In this document: positions 24,981-36,224 of the stretch, in pieces
Layout of the letters: each line of letters opens with the position of its first letter
Numbering within the stretch: the first letter of the stretch is position 1
From: Rhodamnia argentea
Lineage: Eukaryota > Streptophyta > Magnoliopsida > Myrtales > Myrtaceae
DNA: 64,000 nt
NCBI RefSeq assembly: GCF_020921035.1
Contig: NC_063152.1
Coordinates: forward strand, 29,449,903 to 29,513,902
Direction: 5' to 3'
The notes under the pieces: model-generated
Databases searched by the model: none
Told to the model about the DNA's origin: nothing
The model's input: the letters and a program-made list of their open reading frames with translations, nothing else
Program-made: the position numbers and the translations under genes

Positions 24981-27128
24981 ATGGCTGCTGCTACTCTCTC
25001 TACAGCTCTAGACCTCCATTACACAATCTCACACCAGCCAGACCTGAAAAGATCGAATCTTTTCCCTCCGTCGTTCGGCCAACGTCCGACCAGAAGATTC
25101 GCCGTCTCCTGTGACTCTTCCTCCTCCAAGTCCCCTCCGAAACCTCCTCAAGATCTATCGGAGCTCGACCGGAAGAACCCGTCCTTGTCCGAGCAGCTCA
25201 GGCCTCTGTCCACGACCACTCTCTCCCCGGCCAAGAACGCCCACGTCTTGAAATTGAAGCCGAAGTCCACCTGGGTCAACCCGGCGAGACCCAGGCGCTC
25301 CGTGCTGAACCCGCAGAGGCAGAAGCGCTCTTACTACTCGCGCAATCCCCAGATTAAGGAGCTGAGGGCGTTCGCGGAGAAGCTCAATGACTGTGAGTGC
25401 TCCGAAACCGAATTCTTGGCTGCTCTTCGTGAGGTGCCTAATCCACCTACTAGGGACGACGCGCTCTTGATTTTGAATAGCTTGAGACCGTGGCAAAAGG
25501 CCCATCTTTTCTTGAATTGGCTCAAGGCCCAGAATTTGTTTCCCATGGAGACTATGTTCTATAATGTCACAATGAAGTCTTTGAGATTCGGTAGGCAGTT
25601 TGAGCTCATTGAGGACCTAACAAATGAGATGATAAGGGATGAAATTGAGCTTGACAACATTACTTACTCGACCATTATCACTTGTGCCAAGAGGTGCTTT
25701 AAGTTCGATAAAGCCGTGGAGTGGTTTGAGCGGATGTATAAGACCGGGTTGATGCCGGACGAGGTCACTTACTCGGCTGTTTTAGATGTTTATGCCAAGT
25801 TGGGCAAAGTTGAGGAGGTGCTGAGTTTGTATGAGAGAGGGAGGGCTACCGGGTGGAAACCCGACTCCATTACTTTCTCTGTGTTGGGTAAGATGTTTGG
25901 TGAAGCCGGCGACTATGATGGTATTAGGTATGTGCTGCAAGAAATGAGGTCTCTTGGAGTGCAACCGAATTTGGTTGTGTACAATACGTTGTTGGAGGCA
26001 ATGGGCAAGGCTGGGAAACCTGGGTTGGCTCGGAACCTGTTTGAAGAAATGGTTGAATCGGGTTTAACGCCAAATGAGAAGACCTTAACTGCACTCGTAA
26101 AGATTTATGGGAAGGCTAGATGGGCAAGAGATGCACTAGAGTTATGGGAGCGGATGAGGTCAAACGGGTGGCCCACTGACTTCATTTTATACAACACATT
26201 GTTGAATATGTGTGCGGACATAGGCCTTGTAGAAGAAGCGGAGAGATTATTTGATGATATGAAGCAAACGGACAATTGTAGGCCGGATAGCTGGAGCTAC
26301 ACTGCAATGCTTAACATATATGGTAGCGATGGAAACGTAGAGAAGGCGATGGGGTTGTTTGAGGAATTATCCACATTAGGGGTTCAACTAAATGTGATGG
26401 GTTGCACTTGTCTGATTCAGTGCTTAGGCAAGGCTAGGAGAATTGATGATTTAGTTAGAGTATTCATTTCGGCACTCGAAAGAGGGGTCGAACCAGATGA
26501 TAGGCTTTGCGGATGTTTGCTCTCTGTTGTATCACTGTGCAAAGATAACAAGGACATTGAAAAGGTCCTTCCGTGTTTGCAAAAAGCCAATCCCAAGTTG
26601 GCGGCCCTTGTTAAGATCCTAGAAGGAGAAAGCACTGATTTTGAAACATTGAAAGAAGAGTTTAGGGGTGTTATCAGCGAAACAGCAGTCGAGGCCAGAA
26701 GACCCTTCTGTAATTGCTTGATTGATATTTGCAGAAACAGAAATCTGCACGAGAAAGCCCACGAGCTTCTCTATTTGGGAACTCTATATGGCTTGTACCC
26801 AAACCTACATAACAAAACTGCTGATGAATGGAGTTTAGATGTTAGGTCGCTCTCTGTTGGGGCTGCTCAAACTGCACTTGAGGAGTGGATGAAAGCTTTG
26901 TCCAGAATTGTGAAACGCGATGAGGCATTGCCGGAGTTATTTTTCGCTCAAACAGGTAGCGGAACACATAAGTTCTCTCAGGGATTAGCCAATGCTTTTG
27001 CCTCTCATGTGAACGAACTCGCTGCACCTTTTAGGCAGTGTGAAGAGAAAGCCGGTTGCTTTGTAGCGACTCGGGAGGATTTGGTGTTTTGGTTGCAATC
27101 CCAGAACCCATCGGCCATTGCAGCATAA
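24981..27128 (+). CDS. SVR7: Chloroplast PPR-SMR protein, SVR7/ATP4 type
   Basis: A single uninterrupted frame of 715 aa, as is usual for PPR genes. PPR-SMR proteins bind organelle RNA; SVR7 in Arabidopsis and ATP4 in maize act in the chloroplast on ATP synthase and other transcripts. Residues 1 to about 60 look like a transit peptide (Ser-rich, few acids). From about residue 195 to 560 run P-type 35-residue repeats with the standard wording, for example DNITYSTIITCAKRCFKFD, PDEVTYSAVLDVYAKLGK, PNLVVYNTLLEAMGKAGK and PDSWSYTAMLNIYGSDGN. A C-terminal SMR domain follows (LDVRSLSVGAAQTALEEWM through TGSGTHKFSQG). The TGSGTH segment replaces the TGxGxHS loop. The order and wording match SVR7; ortholog status is inference from memory. 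Confidence 0.9.
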   Translation: MAAATLSTALDLHYTISHQPDLKRSNLFPPSFGQRPTRRFAVSCDSSSSKSPPKPPQDLSELDRKNPSLSEQLRPLSTTTLSPAKNAHVLKLKPKSTWVNPARPRRSVLNPQRQKRSYYSRNPQIKELRAFAEKLNDCECSETEFLAALREVPNPPTRDDALLILNSLRPWQKAHLFLNWLKAQNLFPMETMFYNVTMKSLRFGRQFELIEDLTNEMIRDEIELDNITYSTIITCAKRCFKFDKAVEWFERMYKTGLMPDEVTYSAVLDVYAKLGKVEEVLSLYERGRATGWKPDSITFSVLGKMFGEAGDYDGIRYVLQEMRSLGVQPNLVVYNTLLEAMGKAGKPGLARNLFEEMVESGLTPNEKTLTALVKIYGKARWARDALELWERMRSNGWPTDFILYNTLLNMCADIGLVEEAERLFDDMKQTDNCRPDSWSYTAMLNIYGSDGNVEKAMGLFEELSTLGVQLNVMGCTCLIQCLGKARRIDDLVRVFISALERGVEPDDRLCGCLLSVVSLCKDNKDIEKVLPCLQKANPKLAALVKILEGESTDFETLKEEFRGVISETAVEARRPFCNCLIDICRNRNLHEKAHELLYLGTLYGLYPNLHNKTADEWSLDVRSLSVGAAQTALEEWMKALSRIVKRDEALPELFFAQTGSGTHKFSQGLANAFASHVNELAAPFRQCEEKAGCFVATREDLVFWLQSQNPSAIAA

Positions 27129-28420
27129 AGTATATGTAGGTCTTAGACTCACAAACATGAAATGCTGATAATTATCAATACTTAGTTCTTGCAACATGAT
27201 GCTTAAGTATTTCATATATGAGCAATTCCTCTGCTTTTTGTCCAATTTAGACTTGCAATCCTTGCCTACATCTTATCAGGAAAAGTTATAAAGATCGTCG
27301 TGTCAACAAATAATTTCTATGCCTTGCTGAATGCTATTATTTGATTCTCTCATGGATCCGAAAAATTATTCAAGAAAGAGAAAGCAGCGCATTAGTGTTC
27401 GAACAATGAGAAAAGGATTTGTTGATCACTAGCAGTAGTTTAGGCTTTTGGAGCTCATTTTAACTTGCCTGGTTATCTGCTTCATCACTCTCTGTCTGTC
27501 TTATTTCTGCACCGGAAATAATCAATACAAGTTTTCAGTTCCTTCTCTTTGAGTCGTCTTTTCATTTGCTCCCGTCATTTTCTTCCTTCTTCTTCTTTTG
27601 TTTTTTTGACTCTGCGCGAATGAATCCATCTAGTGTCTAGACTTTCTCTGCTGTTCACCTGGTGTTTCTCGAGTCACTGCTTAATGCTTCTCATACTTTA
27701 TCAGTAAGGAAGCAAAGATTGGTACCATTAGCAGCAGGAATTTTCGACCGGACAATCGACTGGTAATCGCAAACCCCGCATTACGTTGTAGTGTAGTTCT
27801 TTGCAAGGCGAGAAACCGATGCTGCCTATCAGGAGAGAGAGCGTTTGAAGACCAATGCCAGTATGCGAAAAAGAAGTTACTGAAGAAAAAGGTCATGAGA
27901 AGCCGGTAAGAAATCGCGATAAAGACGGTCAAGCTGCACCCCCGGGAGCTAAGGAATCAGTCGAAGTCAAATACTATGAAATCGACTGTTCTTTTTGTTT
28001 CGCCGAACTGTGTAAAAATCACAGAACTTGTAACGAATTCCCGTCAAGCACACTCGAATTTCGGATTCATATCGAGCGGGTCTAGATGAGGATGTCGTTG
28101 CGAATTCGCCCCACACACCCGACCCCGAGTATCAACTCTTAACTCCATTAATATCTTTCTAATTGGCTCTCAAATGCTTATCAGCGAAAGAGAGATGGTT
28201 GGTGAGAATGAATGGAAGCCTCACCTCGCATTGCTGTCAGTCTGACTCATATCGGCGGATGCCCATTTGCTGGGTTATCTCACGATTAACATCTTTCACC
28301 TACTCAACATTCAACAACCATCAAGAACGGAGGCACTTTCCATCCCCCGGATGGACGACGTATTCAAAGTCAATTCCATCCTCAAATCGCATCTAAAATG
28401 ACAACATACGCCACAAAGAT
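27129..28420. other. 3' flank of the PPR-SMR gene and unassigned intergenic DNA
   Basis: The first few hundred bases are probably 3' UTR. The segment 27.7-28.4 kb has small frames with no recognisable domain. Nothing further can be supported. Confidence 0.4.
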
Positions 28421-28754
28421 GAGAATTACCCCAAAAAAAAAAAAAAAAAAAGTCATAACCCTATTACAATTATACTAATTCAGTTTTAAACCTTTTTTGT
28501 ATTTGTGCCAATTCAGTCCTAAACCCATTGAAAATATTATTACAGATTATCCACATGCACGCCGGCCGCGCCGTATGCCCACTTGGGACAATCGACATCC
28601 ATGTCGGTGATTTTTGATCAAAATTTGTCTAATTGATTGAATTGGCACACATGCAAAATGTTTAGGATCAATTAGTGCAAAAAAAAAAAGAGGTTTAGGA
28701 CTGAATTGGCCCAATGGTAATAGATTCAAAACTTTTTCGATAATTTTTCCCCAT
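28421..28754. mobile_element. MULE-like foldback MITE, about 334 bp
   Basis: AATTCAGTCCTAAACC (28513-28528) and its exact complement (28692-28707) mark inverted arms made of such units, around a GC-rich centre. The flanks share CACAAAGAT (28412-28420) and CACAAAGTT (28755-28763), a 9-bp duplication with one mismatch. It is non-coding. Confidence 0.65.
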
Positions 28755-28763
28755 CACAAAGTT

Positions 28764-29279
28764 GATCCTATCCTACTAGCATTCTAATTTATCAATTCAG
28801 AACAAATGCAGACAATCTAGTCCTTTTGCAGTTTAATTTAGTCCTCATATACTTTTCGGAAGCGTAAAATGGGCGTTCGGAAGGTTTTTAATCAGAGGAT
28901 GAATTTGGAAGCGAGTTAAATTACTCGTTAGCTATTCAAGTTCTGCTCGCATATTACCCGATCGATAGTTTGGTTACTTGAGGTGTTTATCATAGTCGAG
29001 CTCGAAAAACACTTACACTCGAGGAGCTTGATGCCGAAATAATCGCGTCTTGTCATCAAAGTTTACAACTTTAGCCTAGTTTTCCGACCAGAGCTGGAGC
29101 TCGAATGATAACTCCAGTCCAGTCAACTCGATTCGACATTAATTACAGTCCAATATCAAAATCGGCAGGTGCCAATCTGTAAATACCGTTTCTTTTTGGG
29201 CGAGCATATGCAATTTCGAAGAAGTCCCGGGGAAAACTTGAAAAATTCAAAAAAGGAAAGATCAAAACTGGAGTTTCCC
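28764..29279. other. Intergenic DNA upstream of the small gene
   Basis: No gene. GAGCTCGA-type words are scattered at 28.9-29.15 kb. Confidence 0.35.
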
Positions 29280-29286
29280 TATAAAT
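29280..29286 (+). promoter_or_regulatory. TATA box for the small gene at 30780
   Basis: TATAAAT lies about 85 bases upstream of a good donor site (CTCAAG then GTACGA at 29366). This fits a short first leader exon and a leader intron of about 1.4 kb ending at the TTGCAG before 30764. Confidence 0.4.
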
Positions 29287-30050
29287 TATGGCCTCGCGGA
29301 CCGACAATCCGACAAATTCTGGCCTCGCGGACCAAAAATCGCCATCGTACTCTCCAAAAGCTCAAGGTACGACCCTTCTCAAATAATTTCATGTCTTGCC
29401 ATAGTTCCAGTTTAAATTCGCGTCTTGTCTCCTGGTTATCTATTTCTTTGGCTATCTGTTCGCTGATCCGCGTCGATCTCGTTTCTGTTATTTGTCCGGG
29501 AAAATAGCAGAGAAAATAAGGTGGAAGTGGATAAGAACAGCTTTCTGGTTCCTAACCTTCATCATTTTTTGTTCTTCGGATGATCCGAAGCTACGGTTTT
29601 CACCCGTTGGATGTTCGGTTGGCTCAATTTGGTTTTTTTTTTTTTAATCTTCATCCCAATTTTGAAATCTAGGGTTTTTTTTTTCTTCTTTGGGTTTTTT
29701 CTGCCATAACTGCAAGTTCTTTTCTTGATTTTCTATCTAGTGTTCAGTTAAGCTTTTCTAGGTGTAGTCGGATTTGGGGCGATGAGTTATCTGAAATCTT
29801 TCATTTGTTTCGATCTTGTTTCTTATTGTGAGCGGATGCTCGAATTTAAGTCGAGGTAGTAAGAGTTTGATTTTCCATTAAGAGGGGAAAGCTGAACATC
29901 TGCCTGCTCCTTTTGACGATTTGTCCATGGAGTTCAAGCTCGATTTCACTTTGGAGTAACCTATATACAGTTTTAGTTGGGAGGTGTTGCGGATCTTGAA
30001 TGAAGAGGGGAGATCGAAGTGAAGCGAGAGATTGCTATTCTCTATGTACT

Positions 30051-30291
30051 GGACATTTCTAATTGAAACTGTTCACCGAATTGGGGGATCTCTTTGGAAC
30101 TCTTACGAATGTATACCTGTGGATTTAGTGATGTTGGGTGGACATTTCTAATTGAAACAGCTAACCAAATTGGGGGATCCTGTGGATTTAGTGATGTTGG
30201 GTAAACATTTCTAACTGAAACAGCTAACCAAATTGGGGGATCTTTTTGGAACTCTTATGAATGTATACCTCTGGATTTAGTGATGTTGGGT
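30051..30291 (+). repeat. Three-unit tandem repeat inside the leader intron
   Basis: Units at 30051-30139, 30140-30202 and 30203-30291 are 89, 63 and 89 bases long. They all run from ACATTTCTAA to GTGATGTTGGGT. The middle unit lacks a 26-base piece that the outer two keep. Identity between units is high, so the array is young. Confidence 0.9.
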
Positions 30292-30779
30292 GAAGAGCCA
30301 TGACCTCATTTCGAAAATTACATCACATTCTAGAGACAAAGCGGCTCTTCTTTCATCTTAGATTGCCAACTGCTGAGTATGATAAGTCTTTTTATAGAGT
30401 CATTGAGAACGAAGTACTTCTGTGGTATTGTTTTAATCCTTCGACTGGATTCAACAAGATGCCGGAAAGAACCTTTGTAGTATAGTGGATTTGTTTAATT
30501 CCTTACCATAGTGCTTGTCTCGAGCAGTAGCATTGGAGGTTACAACCTATGGATCTTTACAACTCCCACAAAAAAGAAAACAAGAAGGATATAATGTAAT
30601 TTGATTTATGCTCATAAAACGTGGAGGAAAGGTTTATGCCTGATTGTAGCTAGCTAATGCATTTAAGGCCATGAAAGGCTTCAGAATTTTTATTTTGCTT
30701 TGTGCTGTTAAGTTACCTGTGCAGCTGATTTTAAAGGGACGGGATTGTTTCTTATATTGCAGGGAAAAATTCATAGTAT

Positions 30780-31022
30780 ATGGATAACAAATCGTCACCG
30801 TGCAAGGAGGCTGCTGATGAATTGACTCGGGAGTTGCTTATTGCAATCTCTTATTTAGAACCGGATACAGCTGGCAACACGAATGTTCAACCACAAAGCT
30901 TTAAAAATGAAAATGGTGATGCAATGACTAATGATGACGACGTTGAGAAGTACAGATCCGAGCTCATGTCCATCTCCGATTTACCGCCACCTAAAGCTTC
31001 ACCTGTTGCTATGGATCCTTGA
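30780..31022 (+). CDS. Small acidic protein, unknown function, 80 aa
   Basis: An 80-codon frame starts 16 bases after a strong acceptor (TTATATTGCAG, 30753-30763). The protein begins MDNKSSPCKEAADELTRELL and continues with a predicted short helix (about residues 10-26), then an acidic, Asn- and Asp-rich stretch and a Pro-rich end. It has no signal peptide, membrane span or domain I recognise. The upstream TATA box, leader exon and intron make a real transcript plausible. It could be a conserved plant small protein or a chance frame. Confidence 0.45.
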   Translation: MDNKSSPCKEAADELTRELLIAISYLEPDTAGNTNVQPQSFKNENGDAMTNDDDVEKYRSELMSISDLPPPKASPVAMDP

Positions 31023-32289
31023 GGGTTAAGGGGGTTGCAATTTCTTTGGAAAGACTATTTTGACTGAGTGACAAGCTTGTTGTGATGTAGAACAACTAGA
31101 ATGTCTTTCAATGCAGTTTTCTTCTTTTGTGGAATGGTCAGATTCGACTGAAAATATCTGCACTCTCGAACTCCATGTACAAATGTGATCTATGGATCAG
31201 TTTGAGAAAGCACACAGAAAGAAATCGTTTTGAGCTTTATTATATCCTTGCCTTTTGTCTATTATTTCTCTATCTTTCGTTTCTGGAAGGTGACGCGAGT
31301 ATTTTAGATCCAATTTGGTCATCTCATTGTTCGCTTTGTTTTACCTCCTGAAAACCTCGAGACTGATATTCAATACCGAACCCGAAATGCTACTTTTAAG
31401 AGTTAGGCTGGTTATGTTTTGCTTGCTCAATGGGTTCACGAAACTCTAGATTGGGCATCTACCTTTGTGTGGTGGTAGCCTTTGCTAGGACTGGTTATTT
31501 TACACGTTTCACACGGGGACTGAGATGATCTATTCTTGAAGACAGCAAGCTGCTTTTAGAGCCCAAGCACGAGCATCATTCATGCAAGTTTTTACTTATG
31601 CCTCTGTGGGTGCTGAGAACTTTCTTTATCTCTGTAGATAAGTTGTGTGCACTTTGTATGTGATCTCTACTGGATTGCTTATGTTAATTTGCAAAGGACG
31701 CATCAACAAGAATGCCTGGTTGATAATGAGTTTTGATGGTCACTCCTTAACCTTCAAGTCACTTTTGCTGAAAAATCTTTCTTGATTTCTATACAGCCCA
31801 AGTACTGATCCAGATTCAAGTTCTCAACGTCTCTTGTTTATATAGGCTCAACCATGATTTGAAAATTTCCATGGCTCTAGGATCCTTGAGTTTCTAGCCT
31901 GACACAGCTCTCTGTCATTAAGATTGATTAGCTTGCTTCATACTGTCAAGTCAGTTTTCTTGCTCTATTGCATACAACTTGTGATTTGTAGGCTGTTTGA
32001 CTATAATTACCCGGCGGTTGTTGGGGAAAGCATGCGCGTCACCGTAAAAGGTACGGAAGTTGCATGTAATGTGGAAAAAGCGAGCAACATATCTTTATAT
32101 CATGAAAAACCCCCACATCAATGACATAACACAACAGGAACCTGTCATCTCTTATGCTAAGATCATGAAAAACCTTTTTGCTTTTTTATTCAACTAATGG
32201 CCCGGGACCAACACTGCTGGAAAAGGTCGAAGCGATGCCACTAGACAAAACACCCCAAAAGTCCCTGATCAACTTCTGCTGCCAAAAAT
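31023..32289. other. 3' flank and intergenic DNA; start of a tandem duplication
   Basis: No second gene seen. From about 31659 the sequence is duplicated at 37126 onward. A 66-codon frame at 31924-32124 is not conserved in the duplicate and is not called. Confidence 0.5.
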
Positions 32290-32652
32290 CTAGGAAGCAG
32301 TAGAAGACCTTCCTCTGATTAAACTGTGGCAGAACTTGTTGACCTCGTCGCCAAATGCGATACCGAAGACGGGCAAGGGGAAGATCCACCTGAGGCAGTT
32401 CGCGGGGAGGCCGAGGATGGCCTTGCAGCATTTGGGCAAGAACTTGACGTTCATCTGTACCAGCGACTCCAAGAGCTGCTCGGTACACCCCTCTATGCCT
32501 TCGATGACCCTCCAACATTGCATCGGACCCCCAAAGTCCAGGAACTTTTCGCCAGCAATGTCCAAGCCCGTGGCCGGAGACGGGGCAGGCGTAATGGCCA
32601 ATGCGGCCACTGCGAAGGTCAGAAGCAACAACGCCCGTAGTGCCGAAACCAT
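32290..32652 (-). CDS. ECA1/prolamin-like secreted cysteine-rich protein
   Basis: One exon of 120 aa. The start at 32652 (MVSALRALLLL) is chosen over an in-frame upstream ATG at 32742 because it gives a clean signal peptide, with LLLLTFAVAALA as the hydrophobic core and cleavage near residue 19. The mature part has six cysteines at residues 46, 56, 75, 76, 86 and 108. This is the C, C, CC, C, C spacing of the prolamin-like domain in ECA1 gametogenesis-related and egg-cell-secreted proteins. Family members are secreted and often expressed in reproductive tissue; a reproductive role here is inference. A TATA box lies about 110 bases upstream. The tandem copy at 37.6 kb has lost this gene. Confidence 0.82.
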   Translation of the reverse strand: MVSALRALLLLTFAVAALAITPAPSPATGLDIAGEKFLDFGGPMQCWRVIEGIEGCTEQLLESLVQMNVKFLPKCCKAILGLPANCLRWIFPLPVFGIAFGDEVNKFCHSLIRGRSSTAS

Positions 32653-32762
32653 GTTAGCCAAGTTAATTTTTTTCTGCTTTTGCTGAAACTTGTGACTAAT
32701 TTGTTCTGCTCTTGCTTGGAGGTCTGTTCGTGGGTGCTTCATGAGCTGGGGCTTTTGGCTGT

Positions 32763-32769
32763 TTATATA
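32763..32769 (-). promoter_or_regulatory. TATA box for the prolamin-like gene
   Basis: On the minus strand GCCTATATAAAC lies about 110 bases before the chosen start codon, which supports that start. Confidence 0.6.
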
Positions 32770-33857
32770 GGCTTCATCCGTCGTGAAGGTCTATTAATTC
32801 ACAGAGAGAATCTCAGAAGGAGTTAATGTGGTGAACAAAAGAAACTCATGCTTTGCACAATTTAATGAAGAAGAGTTACAAGAGACTATGCATTAACTTG
32901 CTTTAAAAGGTACGGATCAATAGCAAATGAACAATAACGTTACCAAGTTCTGATCAGCAGAAACTTAACGTTGTGTTCGAGAACCTATCGATGTAAATGT
33001 CATTGACGGTACTTTTTTTTATGCAATAAAACATACAACTTATTTATATTTCACAAAATATAAATAATTTAAAAATAAATGAACAAAAAAAATCAATAGT
33101 CACGAAAAAGAAAAAAAAATTATTGAATAATTATTTCAACCAATATAAGCCATTATTTAAAAAAAAAATTATATTTTCTGGAAATCAAACAAAGGCCTAA
33201 TAAATCAAAATTGCTTGGAATTTAGAAAAATAACGAAACATGTTTATGTGACTGAAAATGGGTCGCAACTTGTGGCGTGGTATACCCGTCCATCACGATC
33301 AATGTCAATGCTACCGATAAACACAATGTCTATCATTGTAGTTCTTTCATGTCCCAATTAATCTTGTTCCTATATCTTATCTTTTTCTTTTTGGTTTTTC
33401 ATTTATTTTTTCCTTTAGATCCTTCTATAAATTTGAATAAGAATCAACAAAAAAAAAAAATTAAACCTACTAAAGATTACACACATCAAAATCAATGGTG
33501 ACACGTAGGACAACCGCCCTTTAATCAACGATTTTCAGCCAAAATTGATCAAAAGAACTCATGCCAAAAAGTATGAAAAGATTATGATTCAATTGACATA
33601 ATAAAAAATTTAAGATTGAATTTACAAAAATGCAATAAATTCAAAAAAAAAAAATTAGAAATTTTTTTCCTCAAAGAGCGTAGGAGCCTGCCCGACCGGC
33701 CCAACGGGTACATCCATCGGTCGGGGAGAAGGTTCGGACTTCTGAGTTCTGAGTTCTTATGACGATGCTTCTTAGCCATGCGGGATTGGACCGGTCTGGA
33801 TTTCTCTCTCTCTCTCTCTCTCAACTGAAGAAGAAGCAGGTCGGTGGTAATTGAGCA
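32770..33857. other. Intergenic DNA between two divergent genes
   Basis: AT-rich at 33.0-33.2 kb, where the duplicate copy has a different and shorter sequence, so an insertion in this copy is likely. A TC microsatellite at 33803-33823 precedes the next start codon by about 35 bases, in its probable leader. Confidence 0.4.
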
Positions 33858-36224
33858 ATGGCGACGTCATCGGCGAGTGGAAGAGGAAGCAGCAACAGAG
33901 AAGGGGGTGCAAAAGCCATCGTCGCCGATCAAATATCGCAAGCCGTTCAGTCCACCTCCAATCTCCTCCACCTCATGCAACAGTCCTCTTCTTCCCAGGT
34001 TCATCTCTCTCTCTCTCGATCATGTTTGGTTCTAGCAAGCTGTGAATCCGTTTCGCATATGTAGATGCAGAGGTATCACAAGTGTGTAGGGAGACAGGAT
34101 CGTCCGAGTTTGATTGCATGGAGATGGAGCAAGTTCTATGAGCTGAAGATGAGCTAGATGAAGATGCTAGGATTGTTTGATTTTTTGACTTAGATACCAT
34201 TTTGCGGCTGGAGCATGGTGTAAAAATCCCTTTTTGTTCTTTTCATCCAATTCAAGGGTTTGGGCTTATAAAGAGGCGGGATTAGATCGTTTCTGGGATT
34301 TTGCTCTGTGTAGTTTTTGGGATGGAATCTGAAGGTGTTAGCTTGAAGCTGGCAACACAGGAATGATTCTCCATTTGTTTGCTAATACATAAAAAAGGAC
34401 AAAGTTGCTTTGTCCTGTGAAATGCAGCGCGAGCCGAGTCAGTTGTCTCTTTTCATTTGCTCTTTAGATTCGCAGTGGTCAAGTGACTGCAATGCAGCCC
34501 ATTTTCGCTGGTTGGTCAAGGCTACCGATGTTGTTCTCTTGGGTAGAATCTCTGACAGAAAGGAGATGCAAACAAAGGAAGATTAAAGAGAAGTAGGAAT
34601 CGATTCTTGCTTATGTATCCGAAAATATTGCCGGACGGTGCTCAGATGTCATTTTATGTAGGATTTAAGCTTTGCTTATCGGCTTAAAATTCAGATTAGG
34701 AAACTGATGTGTCCCTGTTACGAGGCTAACTCATGACATTTGCTTATATCTAAGTTTTTCTGCAAAAGCCTATTGTTGTAGTCGATCCAAAGGCATAAGT
34801 CGATGGAAGTGTTGGCGAAAGAAGTTCAAAGGAATTGATTGTAGTCCAATCATGAGCCGCCTCTTGGCCTGTTTGGTAACGCTCCCATTTCTCTGATTCC
34901 TATTCGTTTATACCCGGGAATAGAAAAAGAACATAAATCTTTTTGGTAACGTCAGTTAATTTTTCTGTTCTTGAGAACAGATTGGTGGCCAGGGAACAGA
35001 TTTGGAATGGAAATAAGAAGTAAGAAAAATCTACGTCCCTGTTCTCAGAAACAGAATTAGAAAAAACCATTTCTGCTTAGAAATTGTTTCCGGGAACAGA
35101 ATCGTTACCAAACAGGCCCTTTGTGACTTGAGCAATGCAAAAATGCGGAATTAAATTGTGTTGGGACTGAAATCTTCAGAGCAATGTTTTGTATGATACT
35201 TAAATGATGCAACAAACTAATTTCACAGAGGATTAAAATCCATTGCCACGTGAATTTCCTCAGTTGTTCTTCAAATTGAGTTGTCTCGGAAAATCATTTG
35301 GTTCTTAATTGTTTTTTAACTGACTGGACAGTTTCAAGGTTCTGATATAAATGTATGCTTTTTCTTGTGCTACTCACTGTAAATTCTTTGCCGGCATGTT
35401 CCTCAGGCCCAGCTAATGATGCTTCCCAAGAAGCTTCTGGCAAAAACAGCAACAATAGGGAATACTGGGCGAGTATGCATATAGATCTGGCTTGGTTGGT
35501 TGATCAAGAGTAGTGTTCCTCTGTTAAGAATGCTGAAGCCATTATTACCTTCCATTTTGTGGTGCAGGTCTTGGAAGAGATGCCTCGGGTAATTTCATCT
35601 CTGGATGCACACATGGAGACTAGTTTGCAAAGGTTAACACCTTTGAAATTTGGTATTGTTTTCTGAATGATGTAATATAGCAGTAACCATTTTCTGCATA
35701 ATGGAAAAAACTGACTAATACCTTGTGAAAGACGTGCTTAAGAACTGCTATATATACAGTGATTGTGCCCAATCAGTTGTATGTTTTTTTTTTTTGGCAA
35801 TCTGAAATCTGAGGCTGCAAAAAAGTTGTGGCCATCTCTGTTCTCCTTACTTTTTTGCATATTGATAAAGGCCATGTGACTATTTTAGAGTGAACCATGT
35901 CAACTCGATGTTTACTGTAATAACTTTTGCAGTGTTCCTCATCTGCAAACGGCGATCCAGTTACTAGCAAACATGGAAAGCAACCAGCTTAATTCTCTCT
36001 CGAAAGTTCATTTTGCTCGAGAGGTAATGAGCTTTCCTCCCCTCACTCCTCTCCCTGACAGGCAAGGAATGCAGTTGCACTTGTGTCGCATACCTTGCCT
36101 CATGGAAACTGGACTGATGTCCTAGTGCTGGATGTGTACTTCAGACTTTGTCTCACTAGTATAATCTTCTCTTTCTAACGCGTCTTGATGACTGCTCTGA
36201 ACTTTTCAACAGGCTCCTGATTGA
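33858..36224 (+). CDS. Small conserved plant protein of unknown function, 124 aa
   Basis: Five exons join in frame: 33858-33998, 35407-35472, 35568-35632, 35933-36023 and 36213-36224 (last three codons and stop). All borders are GT..AG. The protein starts [16 protein letters not shown], then [60 protein letters not shown] and [20 protein letters not shown]. It is mostly helical and soluble, without a transit or signal peptide. I recall similar unnamed small proteins in other plants but cannot give a function. Exon 4 and its flanks survive in the duplicate at 38119-38210 as a pseudogene. A MITE lies in intron 1. Confidence 0.75.
34866..35118. mobile_element. MITE, 253 bp, TIR GGCCTGTTTGGTAACG
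   Basis: A perfect 16-bp terminal inverted repeat with an internal foldback of GAACAG/CTGTTC words. It lies in intron 1 of the 33858 gene. The target duplication is not clear (CTT on both sides at most), so the superfamily is left open. Confidence 0.75.

Noticed and set aside
24981-27128. Minus-strand and alternative frames over the PPR-SMR gene
   Set aside because: They are shadows of a long, well-supported 715-codon frame.
32186-32686. Plus-strand and overlapping frames across the prolamin-like gene
   Set aside because: The minus-strand frame has a signal peptide, six spaced cysteines and a TATA box; the others have no such features.
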